Below are positions 49,480 through 60,759 of a DNA stretch of 64,000 nt, in pieces. The position numbers were made by a program, and so were the translations under genes. The notes below the pieces were generated by a model. That model made no database searches. It was not told the origin of the DNA and worked only from the letters and a program-made list of their open reading frames with translations. Position 1 is the stretch's first letter. Every line of letters starts with the position of its first letter. The DNA is taken from the NCBI RefSeq assembly GCF_947179515.1, contig NC_067477.1, positions 70,932,801 through 70,996,800 of the forward strand, read 5' to 3'. Source of the DNA: Apodemus sylvaticus. Its lineage: Eukaryota; Chordata; Mammalia; Rodentia; Muridae.

Positions 49480-50990
49480 CAGCAGCAGCCCTGGTTTTAC
49501 AGGGCTGGGGATCAGGCCCTGGACTCTTTGTGCAACCAGGCACTTCCCTACCTGACCTACATAGCCATTCTAGAAACACAGGGGTTTTCTGTGGGCAATC
49601 AGGCACCTCCACGGCCAGCCCCGAGAGACCCAGTGACAAATACGTCATCACTAGCTGCCCAGAGGCGACAGGTTCCCATTGTCGCACCTGTTGCTTGTCC
49701 TCCTGCGCATGTGCCTCTGCCTAACTAAAAAGCTGCAGTTTTTCCTCTGCCCACCCTCTCTCTCCTTCCCCCACCCCAGAGGCAGCTTCCGTGCCATTTC
49801 CTTCTGATAAAGGTCCAGTGTGAGATCTATTTGTTGCACGGAGTGATTCTGTCTGAATTCACCACTTATTTCCATCAGTTTCATTTTGCTCGAGACAGGT
49901 TCTCACTAAGTAGTTCTGGCTGGCTTCAAACTCACAGGAGATTTTATCCTGAGATTAAATGTTTCTGCCTCCAAACTAGGCTCAAAACACAGGTTTTAAG
50001 TAGATCATCGAGGACTTACAGCCAGAGTGAGGGACCCACACAGACAAGTTAGAAATAGTGGTCAACCGTCATATGAATTATTAATGATTGTTAGCTACTT
50101 CCTCTTACCGGCTCCTTCCCCAGCAGTCTCTGAAGGATAGACTGGCAGGAGCTTTCTCCTTGATCAAGGCCTACTCTGAGCCTTCTTTTCAGCTAAGCCT
50201 TGACATTTGGATTTCTGCATCTTTTCTTTATATTATTCAGTTTTAGCAAAAAAAAAAAAAAAAAAAAAAATCCCTCTAAATCAGACACTATCTTCCCCCA
50301 GTCCTTCCCCCATGTCATCCCCACCCACCTGGGCTCCCTTAGGCAAGAAAAGTCATCTAGTACGGTTTAACCAGAATCCTCCCTTTCCTCGTTGCTTCCT
50401 GTCAGAGATTTCTCATCTGCAGGCCCACCCTGGTCTTTAGTTAAAAAGTCCCCCTTTGCCTTTTTGTTCTTGGGCTTGAGCTCAGGACTGTAGAGATGCC
50501 TGTTTTGACGCCTTAACCGCCCTGCAGCCCCGGGTTTTCTGTAAAGACTTGAGAAACGACGATGGCCTGTTTCTCAGCTCTTTCATCATGGTGGATGCGT
50601 GGTCGTTGAAGGCCCCAGAGCTCAGAGCTGCTTTTCTGCCATCCCTGGAAAGGTGATGTTGCCCCACAGCGGCTCCGAGGAGTTCCATGAGTGTTTCCAA
50701 CAGCAGACGACAAGCCCTGGGTACTCAATACTGTGTGATCATGAGAAGAAAGATTAAAGGCACACATAAAATCTCAATTTTCTTCTGAATTTCAGGTTTT
50801 TATTTTAAAAACAGAGGAACTTTATAGAGCATGTTGCAGGACTGCTCCAACATTCAGTGGGCTGAGGCAGGAGAATCTCGAGTGTGGGGCCAGCCTCAGC
50901 AGATCTGAAGAACTTCAGTGAGCTCAACAGTGTTTGTTATGTTTCAGTTTCAGAATTCCAAACAAAAGCAGGAATTAATATGAGACCATC
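49480..50990. other. Intergenic stretch with A23 run
   Basis: Contains a reverse B1 piece (49886-49945), a pure A23 run at 50248-50270 and otherwise unique-looking sequence. No gene could be supported; a 95-codon frame at 49441-49728 has no recognisable product. Confidence 0.5.
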
Positions 50991-51002
50991 AGGCTACTAG
51001 TT

Positions 51003-51172
51003 GTGTGTGTGAGTGTGTGTGTGTGTGTGTGTGTTTAGGCTGTGAAGATCAAAGGACAACTTGTAGGAAGCATTTCTCTCCTTCTACCGTGGGGGGGCCT
51101 TATATTGAGTTTCAGCCTCTGGCTTAGCAGAAAATAGATACCTTTACAAGCACTGAGCCAACTCCCTGGCCC
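51003..51172 (-). mobile_element. (GT)n and antisense B3 SINE
   Basis: GT run at 51003-51035, then aagatcaaaggacaacttgt and ctgagccaactccctggccc. Confidence 0.6.
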
Positions 51173-51590
51173 ATCTCTGGCTTAACAGGTTGCTACAACA
51201 TTGTTGTAAGCCATAATGTCAAGATGCCGTTATCTTTGTGGTCTAAAGTGTTTAGTTATCAAGCTGGGTTCCTTACCAAGCCAAACCGCTTTGTCACTAA
51301 AGTGTTCTGAGCTATTACTTTGATATTTAAAATGAACTTTCGTTTAAACGGTTTACAAGTTGCAGCTTCTAAATCAGTGGACCCTTCCTAATGCTGCAAT
51401 GTTTTAATACAGTGCCACACTATTCTAAATTAAATGTTTTTTCCATCCCTTGTTGTCACTTCCGTGTACACTAGTCTTCTAGAAAAAGTCCCTTATGTTG
51501 AAGCACTTTGAGGAGGGATTTCCTCAGGTCGTTTTTTTTCCAGAGTTTTGAGCACTAGACCTGAAGTTTCTTTAAGTGTGTTGGCTTGGT

Positions 51591-51730
51591 TTTGGTTTCT
51601 TCAAGACAGGCTCTCATTATTTGGCCTAGACTGGCCTGGGACTTGCTTTGTAGACCAGGCTGGCCTTGAACTCACAGTAACTTGCCTGCCTCTGCCTCCT
51701 GAGTGCTGGGACTCAAAGTCTGCAGCACTA
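51591..51730 (-). mobile_element. B1 SINE, antisense
   Basis: cttcaagacaggctctcatt, tgtagaccaggctggccttg, ctgagtgctgggactcaaag. Confidence 0.85.
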
Positions 51731-51916
51731 GAACTGTCACTTCAGTAGGTTTTAAAAAAAAAAAAACTGGCTGAGAAGTAAAGTCAGCAAGTGCGGCCTG
51801 TGCATGGAAATGAGTCTTCTGCTATTGTTTTAAAAGGTAAATACAGAGAAATTAAAAAGAAATCATAGTAATATTGTAGGATTGTCTTCAATGGATAGAA
51901 AATTTTCATGAAATTG

Positions 51917-52080
51917 AATCCCAGCATGGTAGCCAACACAATCCCAGCACTTGGGATGCAGAGGCAGGAGAAACAGAAGTTCAAGGCTCTCTCTGGCTAC
52001 ATAGAGGATAGTATCAGCCTGGGCTAAGTGAGACCCAGGCTCAAAGGGCGAGGAGGAGGAGGAGGAGGAGGAGGAAGAGC
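51917..52080 (+). mobile_element. B1 SINE ending in (GGA)n
   Basis: aatcccagcatggtagccaa through agacccaggctcaaag, with a GGA run at 52051-52078 in place of the tail. Confidence 0.75.
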
Positions 52081-52640
52081 AAGGGAGGGAAAGAAAACCA
52101 TACTGCTCAGGGCCTCTTCAGCTTCAGAACCGAGGCATGTTCGGGAGGCTCTTAAGGACGTGCATGGTTTTGTGGATCCGGTGCCCTCCCCTGCAGGACG
52201 CCATGCCTGTCCCCACATGTGACTGAGTGGCATGGGATGAAGGTTATGTGAGACGGAGAGTGCCTTTATCTCCCCTCTGCCTCCGCTCCCCAGGACCCCT
52301 TAATCTACTAGCGCAACCTTTCATTTCAGTATCAGGATTTGCTTCTCAGAAGCAAGGTTTCCTAGGAAGCCAAATGAAAAAGCCTTACATGGAAATGATT
52401 GGAACGGCACATTCTATGAAAGTTAGCTTATGCTATCTTTTGACACGTGTCTCTCCATTATACTTTTAAAGTGATAGTGTGCTTACTGTAGGCAAATTAG
52501 AAAAAAGTAAAAATAACTCATAATGTCACCACCTAAAGAAAACTGTTAAGACCCTAAGTTTATATTCTTCCATTCTTGAATACTGTTAATTATTACATGT
52601 ATTTATTTATTTACTTACTTAGTGTGTGTGCATGTGTATG
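52081..52640. other. Intergenic stretch, nothing recognised
   Basis: About 560 bases with no repeat or gene that I recognise. Confidence 0.45.

Positions 52641-52645
<5 letters not shown>

Positions 52646-52706
<61 letters not shown>
52646..52706. repeat. (TA)17(TG)13 microsatellite
   Basis: Alternating pyrimidine-purine tract of about 60 bp, a typical Z-DNA-prone sequence. Confidence 0.95.
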
Positions 52707-52708
<2 letters not shown>

Positions 52709-52767
52709 CATGCATGCACCATAGAGCCCAGGTGGAATTAGAACTTGAGTCTCTCCTTCTGCCTTGC

Positions 52768-53064
52768 CCTTTTTTTTTTTTTTTTTTGGTTTTTTTTTTT
52801 TTTTTGGTTTTTCGGATTTGTTTTTTTCGAGACAGGGTTTCTCTGTATAGCCCTGGCTGTCCTGGAACTCACTCTGTAGACCAGGCTGGCCTGGAATCAG
52901 AAATCTGCCTGCCTCTGCCTCCCAAGTGCTGGGATTACAGGCATGCGCCACCACTGCCCGGCTTCTGGTCCTTTTGTTTTCTTGAGACAGGATCTCAGTC
53001 TGTAGCCCAGACTACACTGAAACACACTGTATAGATCAAACTGACCTTGAACTCATAGTAATTT
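52768..53064 (-). mobile_element. Young B1 plus old B1, both antisense
   Basis: 52768-52963: T-runs, cgagacagggtttctctgta, ccaccactgcccggct. 52974-53064: older cttgagacaggatctcagtc. Confidence 0.88.
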
Positions 53065-53074
53065 CTCCTTTTTA

Positions 53075-53303
53075 AAGACTTATTTTATTTTTAAATTATG
53101 TGTATATATGTGTGTTTGTATGGATGTGTATATAGAGAGAGACAGAGAGAAATATAGATATATAGATATATATAGATATATATGCACATGTGAGTACAGT
53201 GCCTCATAGACTCATGGAATCCAGAAGAGGGTGTTACATTCCCCGGAGCTTGAAAATCAAGCTCAGGTCCTCTCCAAAGCAAAACTTACATATGAATACA
53301 TAA

Positions 53304-53336
<33 letters not shown>

Positions 53337-53350
53337 TGTGTACATAGATG
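53075..53350 (-). mobile_element. B3 SINE, antisense, with microsatellites
   Basis: atggaatccagaagagggtg and cttgaaaatcaagctcaggt; TATA/GA-rich left side and a (GT) run at 53305-53342. Confidence 0.6.
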
Positions 53351-53584
53351 TATATATATGTATATGTACACATATATGTAGAACTATTAGTCTTTAGGCT
53401 TTATGTAAGTGAATCTACACAGTTTAGGAATGGTTTCATTTTCTTTCATTTTTCTGGCAGTATTCATTAGTTCTACTAAACACACCCATGATTTCTGGTT
53501 CTGAATGGGATCTAGGATTTCTATCTCAAGATTTATTAAACAAGAAGTCTTCTCCATCCCAGGTCTAATTGTTATTTCATCCAG

Positions 53585-53690
53585 TTAGGATGCTGTTGGC
53601 TGGCCTCAAACTCACTATATAGCCAAGGTTGGCCTTGAGTTCTGACCCTCCTGCTTTCCTTCCCTCTTCAAGTGCTAGGATTACAGCCTA
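53585..53690 (-). mobile_element. Old antisense B1
   Basis: ggctggcctcaaactcacta and caagtgctaggattacagcc. Confidence 0.6.
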
Positions 53691-53807
53691 CTTTATGCTA
53701 AAGAGTGAACCCAGAGCTTTGTGTATCAGACAAACATTCTTCTAAATGAGATATACCTCAGCCTGAGATTTATCTATTTGAGATAAGGCCTCACTATGTA
53801 GCCCACT

Positions 53808-54330
53808 GCCTTAGTCTGTGTTCTATTGCTGTGAAGAGACACTATGACCATAGCAATTCTTATAAAAAGAGAGCACTTAATTGGGGCTTAGTTTCAGAGG
53901 TTAGTCCATTATCCTCATGTGGTGCATGTGGTATATAAAGCAGACACTCTAGCTGAGAGTTCAATATCAGAATTCAAAGGCAGCAGAGAGAGGGAGCCAT
54001 TAGACCTAACTTGGGCTTTTTAAACCTCAAAGCCCACCCCTAGTCTCCAAAAAGTCTATACTAGGCTGGGCACTGGTGATGCATGCCTTTAATCCCAGCA
54101 CTTAGGAGGCAGGGGCAGATGGATTTCTGAGTTCGAGGCCAGCCTGGTCTACAGAGAGAGTTCCAGGACAGCCAGAACTGTACAGAGAAACCCTGTCTCA
54201 AAAAACCAAAAGTCTGTACTACCCAACAAGGTGACACCTTTTAATCCTTTCAAACAGTGCCACTCCCCGGTAACTAAGTATTAATAGTTGAGCATCTGGG
54301 GGCCATTCTTATTCAAGCCACTACATCCAG
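53808..54330 (+). mobile_element. Rodent medium-reiteration repeat split by a B1
   Basis: cttagtctgtgttctattgc, gaagagacactatgaccata and a right end gccattcttattcaagccac. A B1 sits inside at 54064-54207. Same family as 34485-34760. Confidence 0.75.
54064..54207 (+). mobile_element. B1 SINE with target duplication
   Basis: ggctgggcactggtgatgca through gaaaccctgtctcaaaaaac. aaaagtctatacta at 54050-54063 and aaaagtctgtacta at 54208-54221 flank it (one mismatch). Confidence 0.93.
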
Positions 54331-54473
54331 CCTTCCTCCAGTCTAGTGAGCATTCTGCATCATCCTTTGGAGTGTTAGGATTATGTTTGCTCCTCCTACA
54401 CCTAGTCTTAATTCTTTAACTCCTAAACTATTACTTTTTATGTCTCTTCCTCCTTCTACCTCTGTGTGTTTAG

Positions 54474-54735
54474 GTGGATATGTGTATATTTATGTGTGTA
54501 TGTACGCATATATATGTATGTATATGTATTTGTTTATGTGTGTATAGATATATGTATGTGTGTATTTGTTATGTGCATGTGTATGTATCTATATACACAC
54601 ATACACATGCACATAACAAGTGTGTATGTATGTGTGTGTCTGTGTATACATGTATATGTATATATGTATATATGTGTGCATGTGTATGTATGTGGATATG
54701 TATATGTGTATGTGTGTGAACTGTATGTGTATGAT
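54474..54735. repeat. (GTAT/GTGT)n region with inverted repeat
   Basis: About 260 bp of GTAT, GTGT and TATA units. Inside, 54566-54586 and 54599-54619 are a perfect 21-bp inverted repeat with a 12-base loop. Confidence 0.9.
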
Positions 54736-54862
54736 GACTATTCTTGGTTGTCAACTTGATTACATCTGGAATTAACTAAAACCAAAAGAATGGCTGGACA
54801 CACCTGTGAGAGATTTTTGCCTAATGAAATCATTTGAAGCAAAAAGATCCACTTCTAATCTG

Positions 54863-55598
54863 TACTTTTTTTTCTGGCTTTTTGAGACAAGGTTTGTCAC
54901 ATTCGTTAGTTATTAGTACTACTCAAATCGCTCCACCAGCTACAGCATGTGTTCCTTTAACACCAGCCCAATGCTTTGGATTCGTGAATGAAAGACACAT
55001 ACACTCAGCTTTCTATTTTAATATGCCTAAATCAGCTCAATGGCTGGGCCACTCCCAAACTTGCATGTTGCTAACACCTAACCCTTCCCATACTCCTGAA
55101 TTATTACTTACCAAAATCTATATTCCATCTTTGCTACCCAGACCCAAACAGGGGAGGGGCCCCTGGGGCCACGCTTCCCTGGCTCTTACATGGCTGAACG
55201 TTTTCTCTCCTCAGCTGCCAAGCCTGATCTTCCTGCTTTCCTAGCATGGCGATAAGAAGTCCTTCTTCCTGTGATTCCCTTGCCCAGGAAACCTAAAGTC
55301 CTGCCTCTGTCTCCCTGCCCAGCCATTGACTGCCAGCAACTTTATTTACCAATTAGAGCCAACTGGGGGCAAGGACCAGTGATGTCTTACATACAGATGT
55401 TCAAATTCCTGTGTAATTTGGGAACCAAATTAACATAATATAAGCAATAAACCAAATCCACAACAAGGTTTCTCTGTATAGCTTTGGCTGTCCAGGAACT
55501 TGCTCTGTAGACTAGGCAGGCCTCAAACTCATAAAGATCCTCCTGCCTCTGCATCCTGAGCTCTATGATTAAAGGTGTGCACCTCCACTATCCAGCTC
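54863..55598 (-). mobile_element. Antisense B1 split by an LTR
   Basis: tttttgagacaaggttt (left) and aaggtttctctgtatagctt ... tgtgcacctccactatccag (right) are the two parts of one reverse B1. Flanking ttctaatct and ctctaatct look like its target duplication. Confidence 0.82.
54895..55465 (+). mobile_element. Solo LTR-like insertion with target duplication
   Basis: 571 bp starting TGTCACATTC and ending CCACAACA, within acaaggtt repeated at 54887-54894 and 55463-55470 (the terminal CA gives a 5-bp duplication aggtt, or 8 bp if shorter). AATAAA at 55446. The 3' part (ccagccattgactgccagca) is typical of rodent ERV LTRs (RMER17-like). No viral genes are present. Confidence 0.8.
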
Positions 55599-56074
55599 TA
55601 ATCTTGATCTTTGAGATGAGAAGACAAACCTTCAATCCAGATCTTTTGAGGCAGGAAGACCCTCTTCTAATCTGGGCCACACTTTCTGCTGGGAGCCTAT
55701 GCTATAACATGGAAGAAGGAAGCTTCTCTCTTTACCTGCTTGACCTCATCCTTGCTAACAAGTTCATGTGCTCACTGGCATTAGAACCTACTTCTTGGAG
55801 ATTGCAGCATAGAGCAAAAACCAGCCGAGACATCCAGCCTTGTGGACTGAATAAAAACTGGAGTCTCAGACTTTCCATTTATAGGAGGCCATTGTTGGAT
55901 TAGCTGGGCCAGGGACTGTAAATCTAATAAATCCCCTTTACAGATACTCAGAGAGAGACTTATTCTATAAGTTCTGTTGCTCTAGAGAACTCTGGCTAAT
56001 ACAGTATGTGTACATGTACATGTGTATGTGCATCTGCATGTATGCATTTTCATGAATGTGAGTGTAAAAGTACA

Positions 56075-56204
56075 GGGATATTCAGCCCTCGGACTGAATA
56101 AATAACATGGAGACCTTTATATTTATTAATAAGCTTCAGGCACTAAGGTGGGCAGATTCAGAGCTATTCTAATCAGACTATGCTAGCCTGGCTTACTTCC
56201 CAGA

Positions 56205-56245
<41 letters not shown>
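56075..56245 (+). mobile_element. LTR fragment followed by (GT)18
   Basis: 56075-56205 (ccctcggactgaataaataa, tattaataagcttcaggcac) is similar in type to 37505; the GT run is 56208-56243. Confidence 0.5.
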
Positions 56246-56246
<1 letters not shown>

Positions 56247-56284
56247 CATGAATATGTATGCATGTGTGGAAACCAAAGGCTAAC

Positions 56285-56720
56285 TGTAAGGGCTAAAGTT
56301 AAGTTTTAAATGCTTAAAGAGATCTATAAAACAAGCATGCCTCTAACCTGTAAACCCTGTTTGCCCAGGGACAGATAACTTCCCGGAATGCTGGAGGTTG
56401 TTGTTCATGTAAGATAAGAAGCCTCATGTTTTCACTTCAATAAACAAGGTTGGTTGTCCCAACTGCACTGGGCCTGTGTGCTAGAGGCCCGTAGGCAGAA
56501 AGTACATCAGGACGTATGCTGCCCCAGTGGAGAGAAGGCAGGAAAAGAATGTGTAAACTGTGAGGTTTGCCTTCTGAATGGCCGTGGACTAACACAATTC
56601 ACAGCCGTTCTCTGGGAATCCTGGGTATGAACCTGACGAGGGTCCATCATCCTCGACAGTAGTAAACAGTATTAAAGAAACTTCCGTGGGATTAGCACAA
56701 CCTCAGGTGTTACGCTTTAG
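56285..56720 (+). mobile_element. Possible LTR
   Basis: tgtaagggctaaagttaagt, gtaaaccctgtttgcccagg and cacttcaataaacaaggttg (AATAAA near 56440), then a region like an R-U5 end. The family is unsure. Confidence 0.4.
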
Positions 56721-56797
56721 GAGTCCTTCACTTTTTCCTCTTTACTTCCTTCTTTAACACCCCCCTCCTTTTTTTTCCTTTTTTTAGAAAAGTCTCT

Positions 56798-56988
56798 GGG
56801 GGCTGGTGAGATGGCTCAGCGGTTAAGAGCACTGACTGTTCTTCCAAAGGTCCTGAATCTTCCAAAGGTCCTGAGTTCAATTCCCAGCAACCACATGGTG
56901 GCTCACAACCATCCTTAATGAGATCTGGTCTGTCTGAAGTTAACTACAGTGTACTCACATAGAATAAATAAATCTTTAAAAAAAAAAA
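56798..56988 (+). mobile_element. B2 SINE, rearranged
   Basis: gggctggtgagatggctcag head. The motif cttccaaaggtcctga is repeated twice (56849-56884), and the gatgccctcttctggtg block is missing. A-rich tail. Confidence 0.92.
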
Positions 56989-57245
56989 AGTCTCACTGGG
57001 CCTTGGTCTCCTGATCAGGCTAGATTGACTGCTGGTGAGCTCCAGGGAGTCTCCCGGCTCCTCCTTCATCCCCCACCCCCATCCCAATATTGTGTGGGGA
57101 TTTCAGATTTGTACCACCATGCCTCTGGGGTCCAGAGAAGAAACTCAGGTTCTGCTCCTTTCTAGATGTACACTTTACCAATTAAGTGATCTTCCCACCC
57201 CTTTCTTATTATTAGTAATTCTTTTGTGTGTATTACCTGCATAGA

Positions 57246-57650
57246 GTGTCTTAGTCAGGGTTTCTATTCCTACACAAATATCATGACTAAGAAGTAAGTT
57301 GGGGAGGAAAGGATTTATTCAGTTTACACCTTCCACACTGCTGTTGGTCACCAAAGGAAGTTAGGACTGGAACTCGAGCAGATCAGGAAGCAGGAGCTGA
57401 TGCAGAGGCCATGGAAGGATGTTCCTTACTGGCTTGCTTCCCCTGGCTTACTCATCCTGCTCTCTTATAGAACCCAAGAGCACCAGCCCAGGGATGGCAC
57501 CACCCACTAGGGGCTCTCCCTTCTTGATCACTAATTGAGAAAATGCCCCATGGCTGGATCTCATGGAGGCATTTCCCCAACTGAAGCTCCTTCCTCTGTG
57601 ATAACTCCAGCCTGTGTCAAGTCGACACACAAAACCAGCCAGTAAATAGA
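57246..57650 (+). mobile_element. Rodent medium-reiteration repeat
   Basis: gtgtcttagtcagggtttct, gtcaccaaaggaagttagga, gaagcaggagctgatgcaga and gcctgtgtcaagtcgacaca: a full-length copy of about 400 bp of a common rodent repeat I cannot name with certainty. Confidence 0.7.
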
Positions 57651-57659
57651 GTAAAGGGT

Positions 57660-57980
57660 TTTGTTTTTTTTGTCATATCTTTGAAGTTTTTCTTCATAAA
57701 TATTTTTTAGATTAATCTGACATTTTTCCACATTCTAGAGACAGAACTTAACCCAGCGCATTAATCACCAACAATTCTTCAAAAAGAAACAGAATGTGTA
57801 ATTTTTATTGAAAACATTATTTTAATGGCAATGTTGTTTATTATTTGCTTTTTTAAATTTATTTGCCCTTATTCATGGCCAGTACAATAAAAAGTCCCTA
57901 ATATATTTGCAAAGTATTTGACACTTTGCCAATTAATTTACCTTCTCAAATTTTCTCTGGATTAAATATTATTCAAAAAA
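57660..57980. other. AT-rich intergenic stretch
   Basis: About 320 bases of AT-rich sequence without recognised features. Confidence 0.45.
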
Positions 57981-57984
57981 CAAA

Positions 57985-58112
57985 ATTTTTGAGACCGAGT
58001 CTCACCATACAGCTCTGGCTGGCCTGGAACTGTGTAGAACCAGGCTGGTTTTGAACTTCCAGAGACACTCTGCATCCCAAGTGCTGGGATTAAAAACAAT
58101 AGCCACACACCA
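57985..58112 (-). mobile_element. Antisense B1
   Basis: tttgagaccgagtctcacca, ccaagtgctgggattaaaaa. Confidence 0.75.
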
Positions 58113-59925
58113 GCAATATTAGCCAACGTTTACAAGATTGTATTCACATTAATTATTGAATTATAATATCCTTGTTGCTGGCTTCTTTAAATATGGTATA
58201 TTTCTGACAGCTGGAGAAAGGTGAGATAAAAGAAGCTAGAAAAAAAAAGTCAGATATCACAATGTTTCAGCAATAAGTATTCTCGAGCATGCAAGCTAGA
58301 GAATATACCTTCCTGTGGCAGGCAGTAGGTAAGAGTTTGTACAACCTCAGGTTCATTCCCAGACAGCTGTTTGCACATCTGTCTGCCAAGCTGCACTAAC
58401 AAAGGGTTCGTTTGATGAAAGCAGTGGCTCCCAGACTGCTAATGATATTTTTCTGACTCAGTTTTCTATTTTTATTTTGTTTATACAACCCTTATCTTCT
58501 AGCTTTTCAGCCACTGGTTCCCCCCACTTCCCTTCTTTATAAGTGCCTGGAGGCTTCCTGACTCCCGATGCAAAGATAATTATTATGCAATCAGTATTCT
58601 GCAGGCCAATGGTTGTATGCAAAGGTCAGACAGGAGCACTAGTCAAAACGGAGAAGAAAAGGTCTGGGGATGGTATAGATCTTTGATAGAGTGCTTACCC
58701 TGAGTTACACAAGGCCTAGTGCCCCCCCCCCCCAGCACCAAAACAAATAGAACATCAGAAAACACTAGGAAGGGGATACTGTTCTTGAGGAAGTACTGGA
58801 ACTGAGACTTAATATGTGCTTCCAGGTGGCAGCCATCTTGAATCTTACTTTTGCTCTTGACCAATAGTCAATGAGCATCTACCTCTAATTTGAAACAATA
58901 ATTAAGGTGGTTCTTGGAACTTCATGAAATGTAGTTTTTTCTCAGACATTAATACTTAAATGTCACAGTAGGTTAAAGAACTGGGTCTTCCCATTCTCCT
59001 CCAACAAAATATAGCACAATGGATTGTATATAGAGGATCCCTACGTGGATGCTACCCAGTCTCAGTGCTAGGCATGCACACGGCTGTGGGGAGAGGAGGG
59101 GGCGCTGGGTGGATGTGCACTGCTGACAGGGTCACAGCCATATTAAGGACCCCGATGTCTCAGACTCACCTTCCCTAGCCAAGGCTCAGACATGTGGCAA
59201 AGCCTTCTTCTTGACCACAGATAACTGTTTGTGGAGAACTGACCAGTGTGCTCAAAAACTGTCTACCACAGCTTCTTGCTCTCAGATAACTGCAACCTGA
59301 GACTGCTCCTCTTCGGAGACTCCTGTCCTAAAGAAACCTCTTACCCAAGATTAGCTAAACCTGCCTCCTTGTTCAGCTGCGTATTACCTACAAACCTACC
59401 TTCCCAATTCAGATGTACAAAATAAATTTGACGAATTTGGTGTAGTTGGTGTCCTCCACAGAGTAAACACAGTCCACCTGATCCTAACTTGTCCATGTGT
59501 CTGTCTTTTTTTCATTTCCTGTGGTCCTAAGTCAGTTCTTGAAATTGAGCAGAGCAACGCAGGTTCCATGCGCAGGAGCCTCATCGCGTCTCTTGTGCCA
59601 CCAACCCTAGAGTTCCTCTGCACTGTGGGGTGCTGGGAATCTTGCTCTGGTGTTTACCAAACTGCAGATCTCTGGGTAACAAGCCCAGAGAATCTGACTC
59701 CAGTAGGAAGGTCCGTGAGTCTTAATTTGCTGTCTCAGTGGAGAGTAAATCCACTACAACTGAATGAAACTACTAGTTAGTGGGTTCTCCCAGTGACCTG
59801 AAAGCCGGCTATGCTCACTGGCTCTATCACCGCCCAATGACTATTTATGATCTTATGTATTTTAGATACTAGATATTAAACAGAGAGCCACGTGTATGCT
59901 AAGCATGCGCTCTACCACTTGTAGA
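58113..59925. other. Repeat-poor intergenic block
   Basis: About 1.8 kb in which I recognise almost no transposon (only a C13 run at 58722-58734). No gene is supported; the longest frames are 70-75 codons without recognisable product. Confidence 0.5.
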
Positions 59926-59929
59926 AGAA

Positions 59930-60079
59930 TGCTTCTTATGCTTTGATTTAATCGGGGATCTGCGAGTACTGATGACGAAGGTCCTGTCCCCAATTGGCTC
60001 TTGATCAATCAATAAAGAGGCCAGCAGCCAATGGTTGGGTGGAAAGAAAGAGGCGGGACTTCTAGGTTTCCCACAGGCT

Positions 60080-60161
<82 letters not shown>

Positions 60162-60645
60162 AGGGGGAAGGAGAGGGGGAAGGAGAGGGGGAGGGAGAGG
60201 GGGAGGGAGAGGGGAAGGAGAGGGGGAGGGAGAGGGCGAGGGAGGGGGAGGGGGAGGGGGAGGGGGAGGGAGAGGGAGGGAGAGAGATACAGGATCTTTC
60301 AAAATTTAGGCTGAAAGTGAAAACAGCTCCTGGAGGAGCAGCACTAGCGCATCTTGGGCAGCAAGACCCATGGGCCTCACAGAAGGTAACTGGGCAACTA
60401 AGCTGAGGGCAGGTGCAGAGGTGCTGAGCTCGCAGCAAAGGCTTCGCTAGTCTAGCCGCAGGAGGCTTAGAAACCCGGAGGCTTTCTGGAAAGTCAAAAG
60501 CCATTGAGCCGGTAGGGCAGGTTAAAAATGAGCTAATGTTTGCGCGCCTTTCATCCGAGGATCCGAGATCGCTCCTGGGCGGGTGTGCACCTGAGACTCG
60601 TTGGGAGCTCATAGTGGTGTAGCCAAAACTACCCGCTACAACCAC
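59930..60645 (+). mobile_element. LTR-like repeat, copy 2, with purine tract
   Basis: cttatgctttgatttaatcg, ccaattggctcttgatcaat, caataaagaggccagcagcc and gcgggacttctaggtttccc align with copy 1 at 40285. After the purine tract comes ctgaaagtgaaaacagctcc through gtagccaaaactacccgcta. Confidence 0.65.
60081..60290. repeat. (GA)36 followed by G-rich purine tract
   Basis: A GA run at 60081-60152, then about 135 bp of gggggag/ggaagg units, purine-only on the + strand except one C. Several runs of five or more G make strong quadruplex motifs. The long Ser/Pro frames on the - strand are an artefact of the repeat. Confidence 0.95.
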
Positions 60646-60759
60646 TGAGTAGTACCCCAACTTGATTATTGTATTTATTGTTGCTGTTTGTTTGAGGAAG
60701 AGTCTACTTGTACAACCCAGACTAACTTCAAACTCTTATCTTTATTCATTTATTTTTTG

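Larger units (their letters stand above)
54735..56004 (+). mobile_element. Interspersed repeat (host of a nested insertion)
   Basis: The left part, 54735-54862 (gactattcttggttgtcaac, agatccacttctaatctgt), continues at about 55590-56004 (aatccagatcttttgaggca, gcctatgctataacatggaa, ataagttctgttgctctaga). It is a common rodent repeat whose family I do not name with certainty; it is cut by an antisense B1 that is itself cut by an LTR. Confidence 0.75.

Noticed and set aside
55565..55903. 112-codon + frame as a gene
   Set aside because: It lies inside a common interspersed rodent repeat.
59899..60660. 253-codon Ser/Pro-rich frame on the - strand
   Set aside because: It is driven by the GA and GGGGAG tract, in which stop codons cannot occur, inside an LTR-like repeat.
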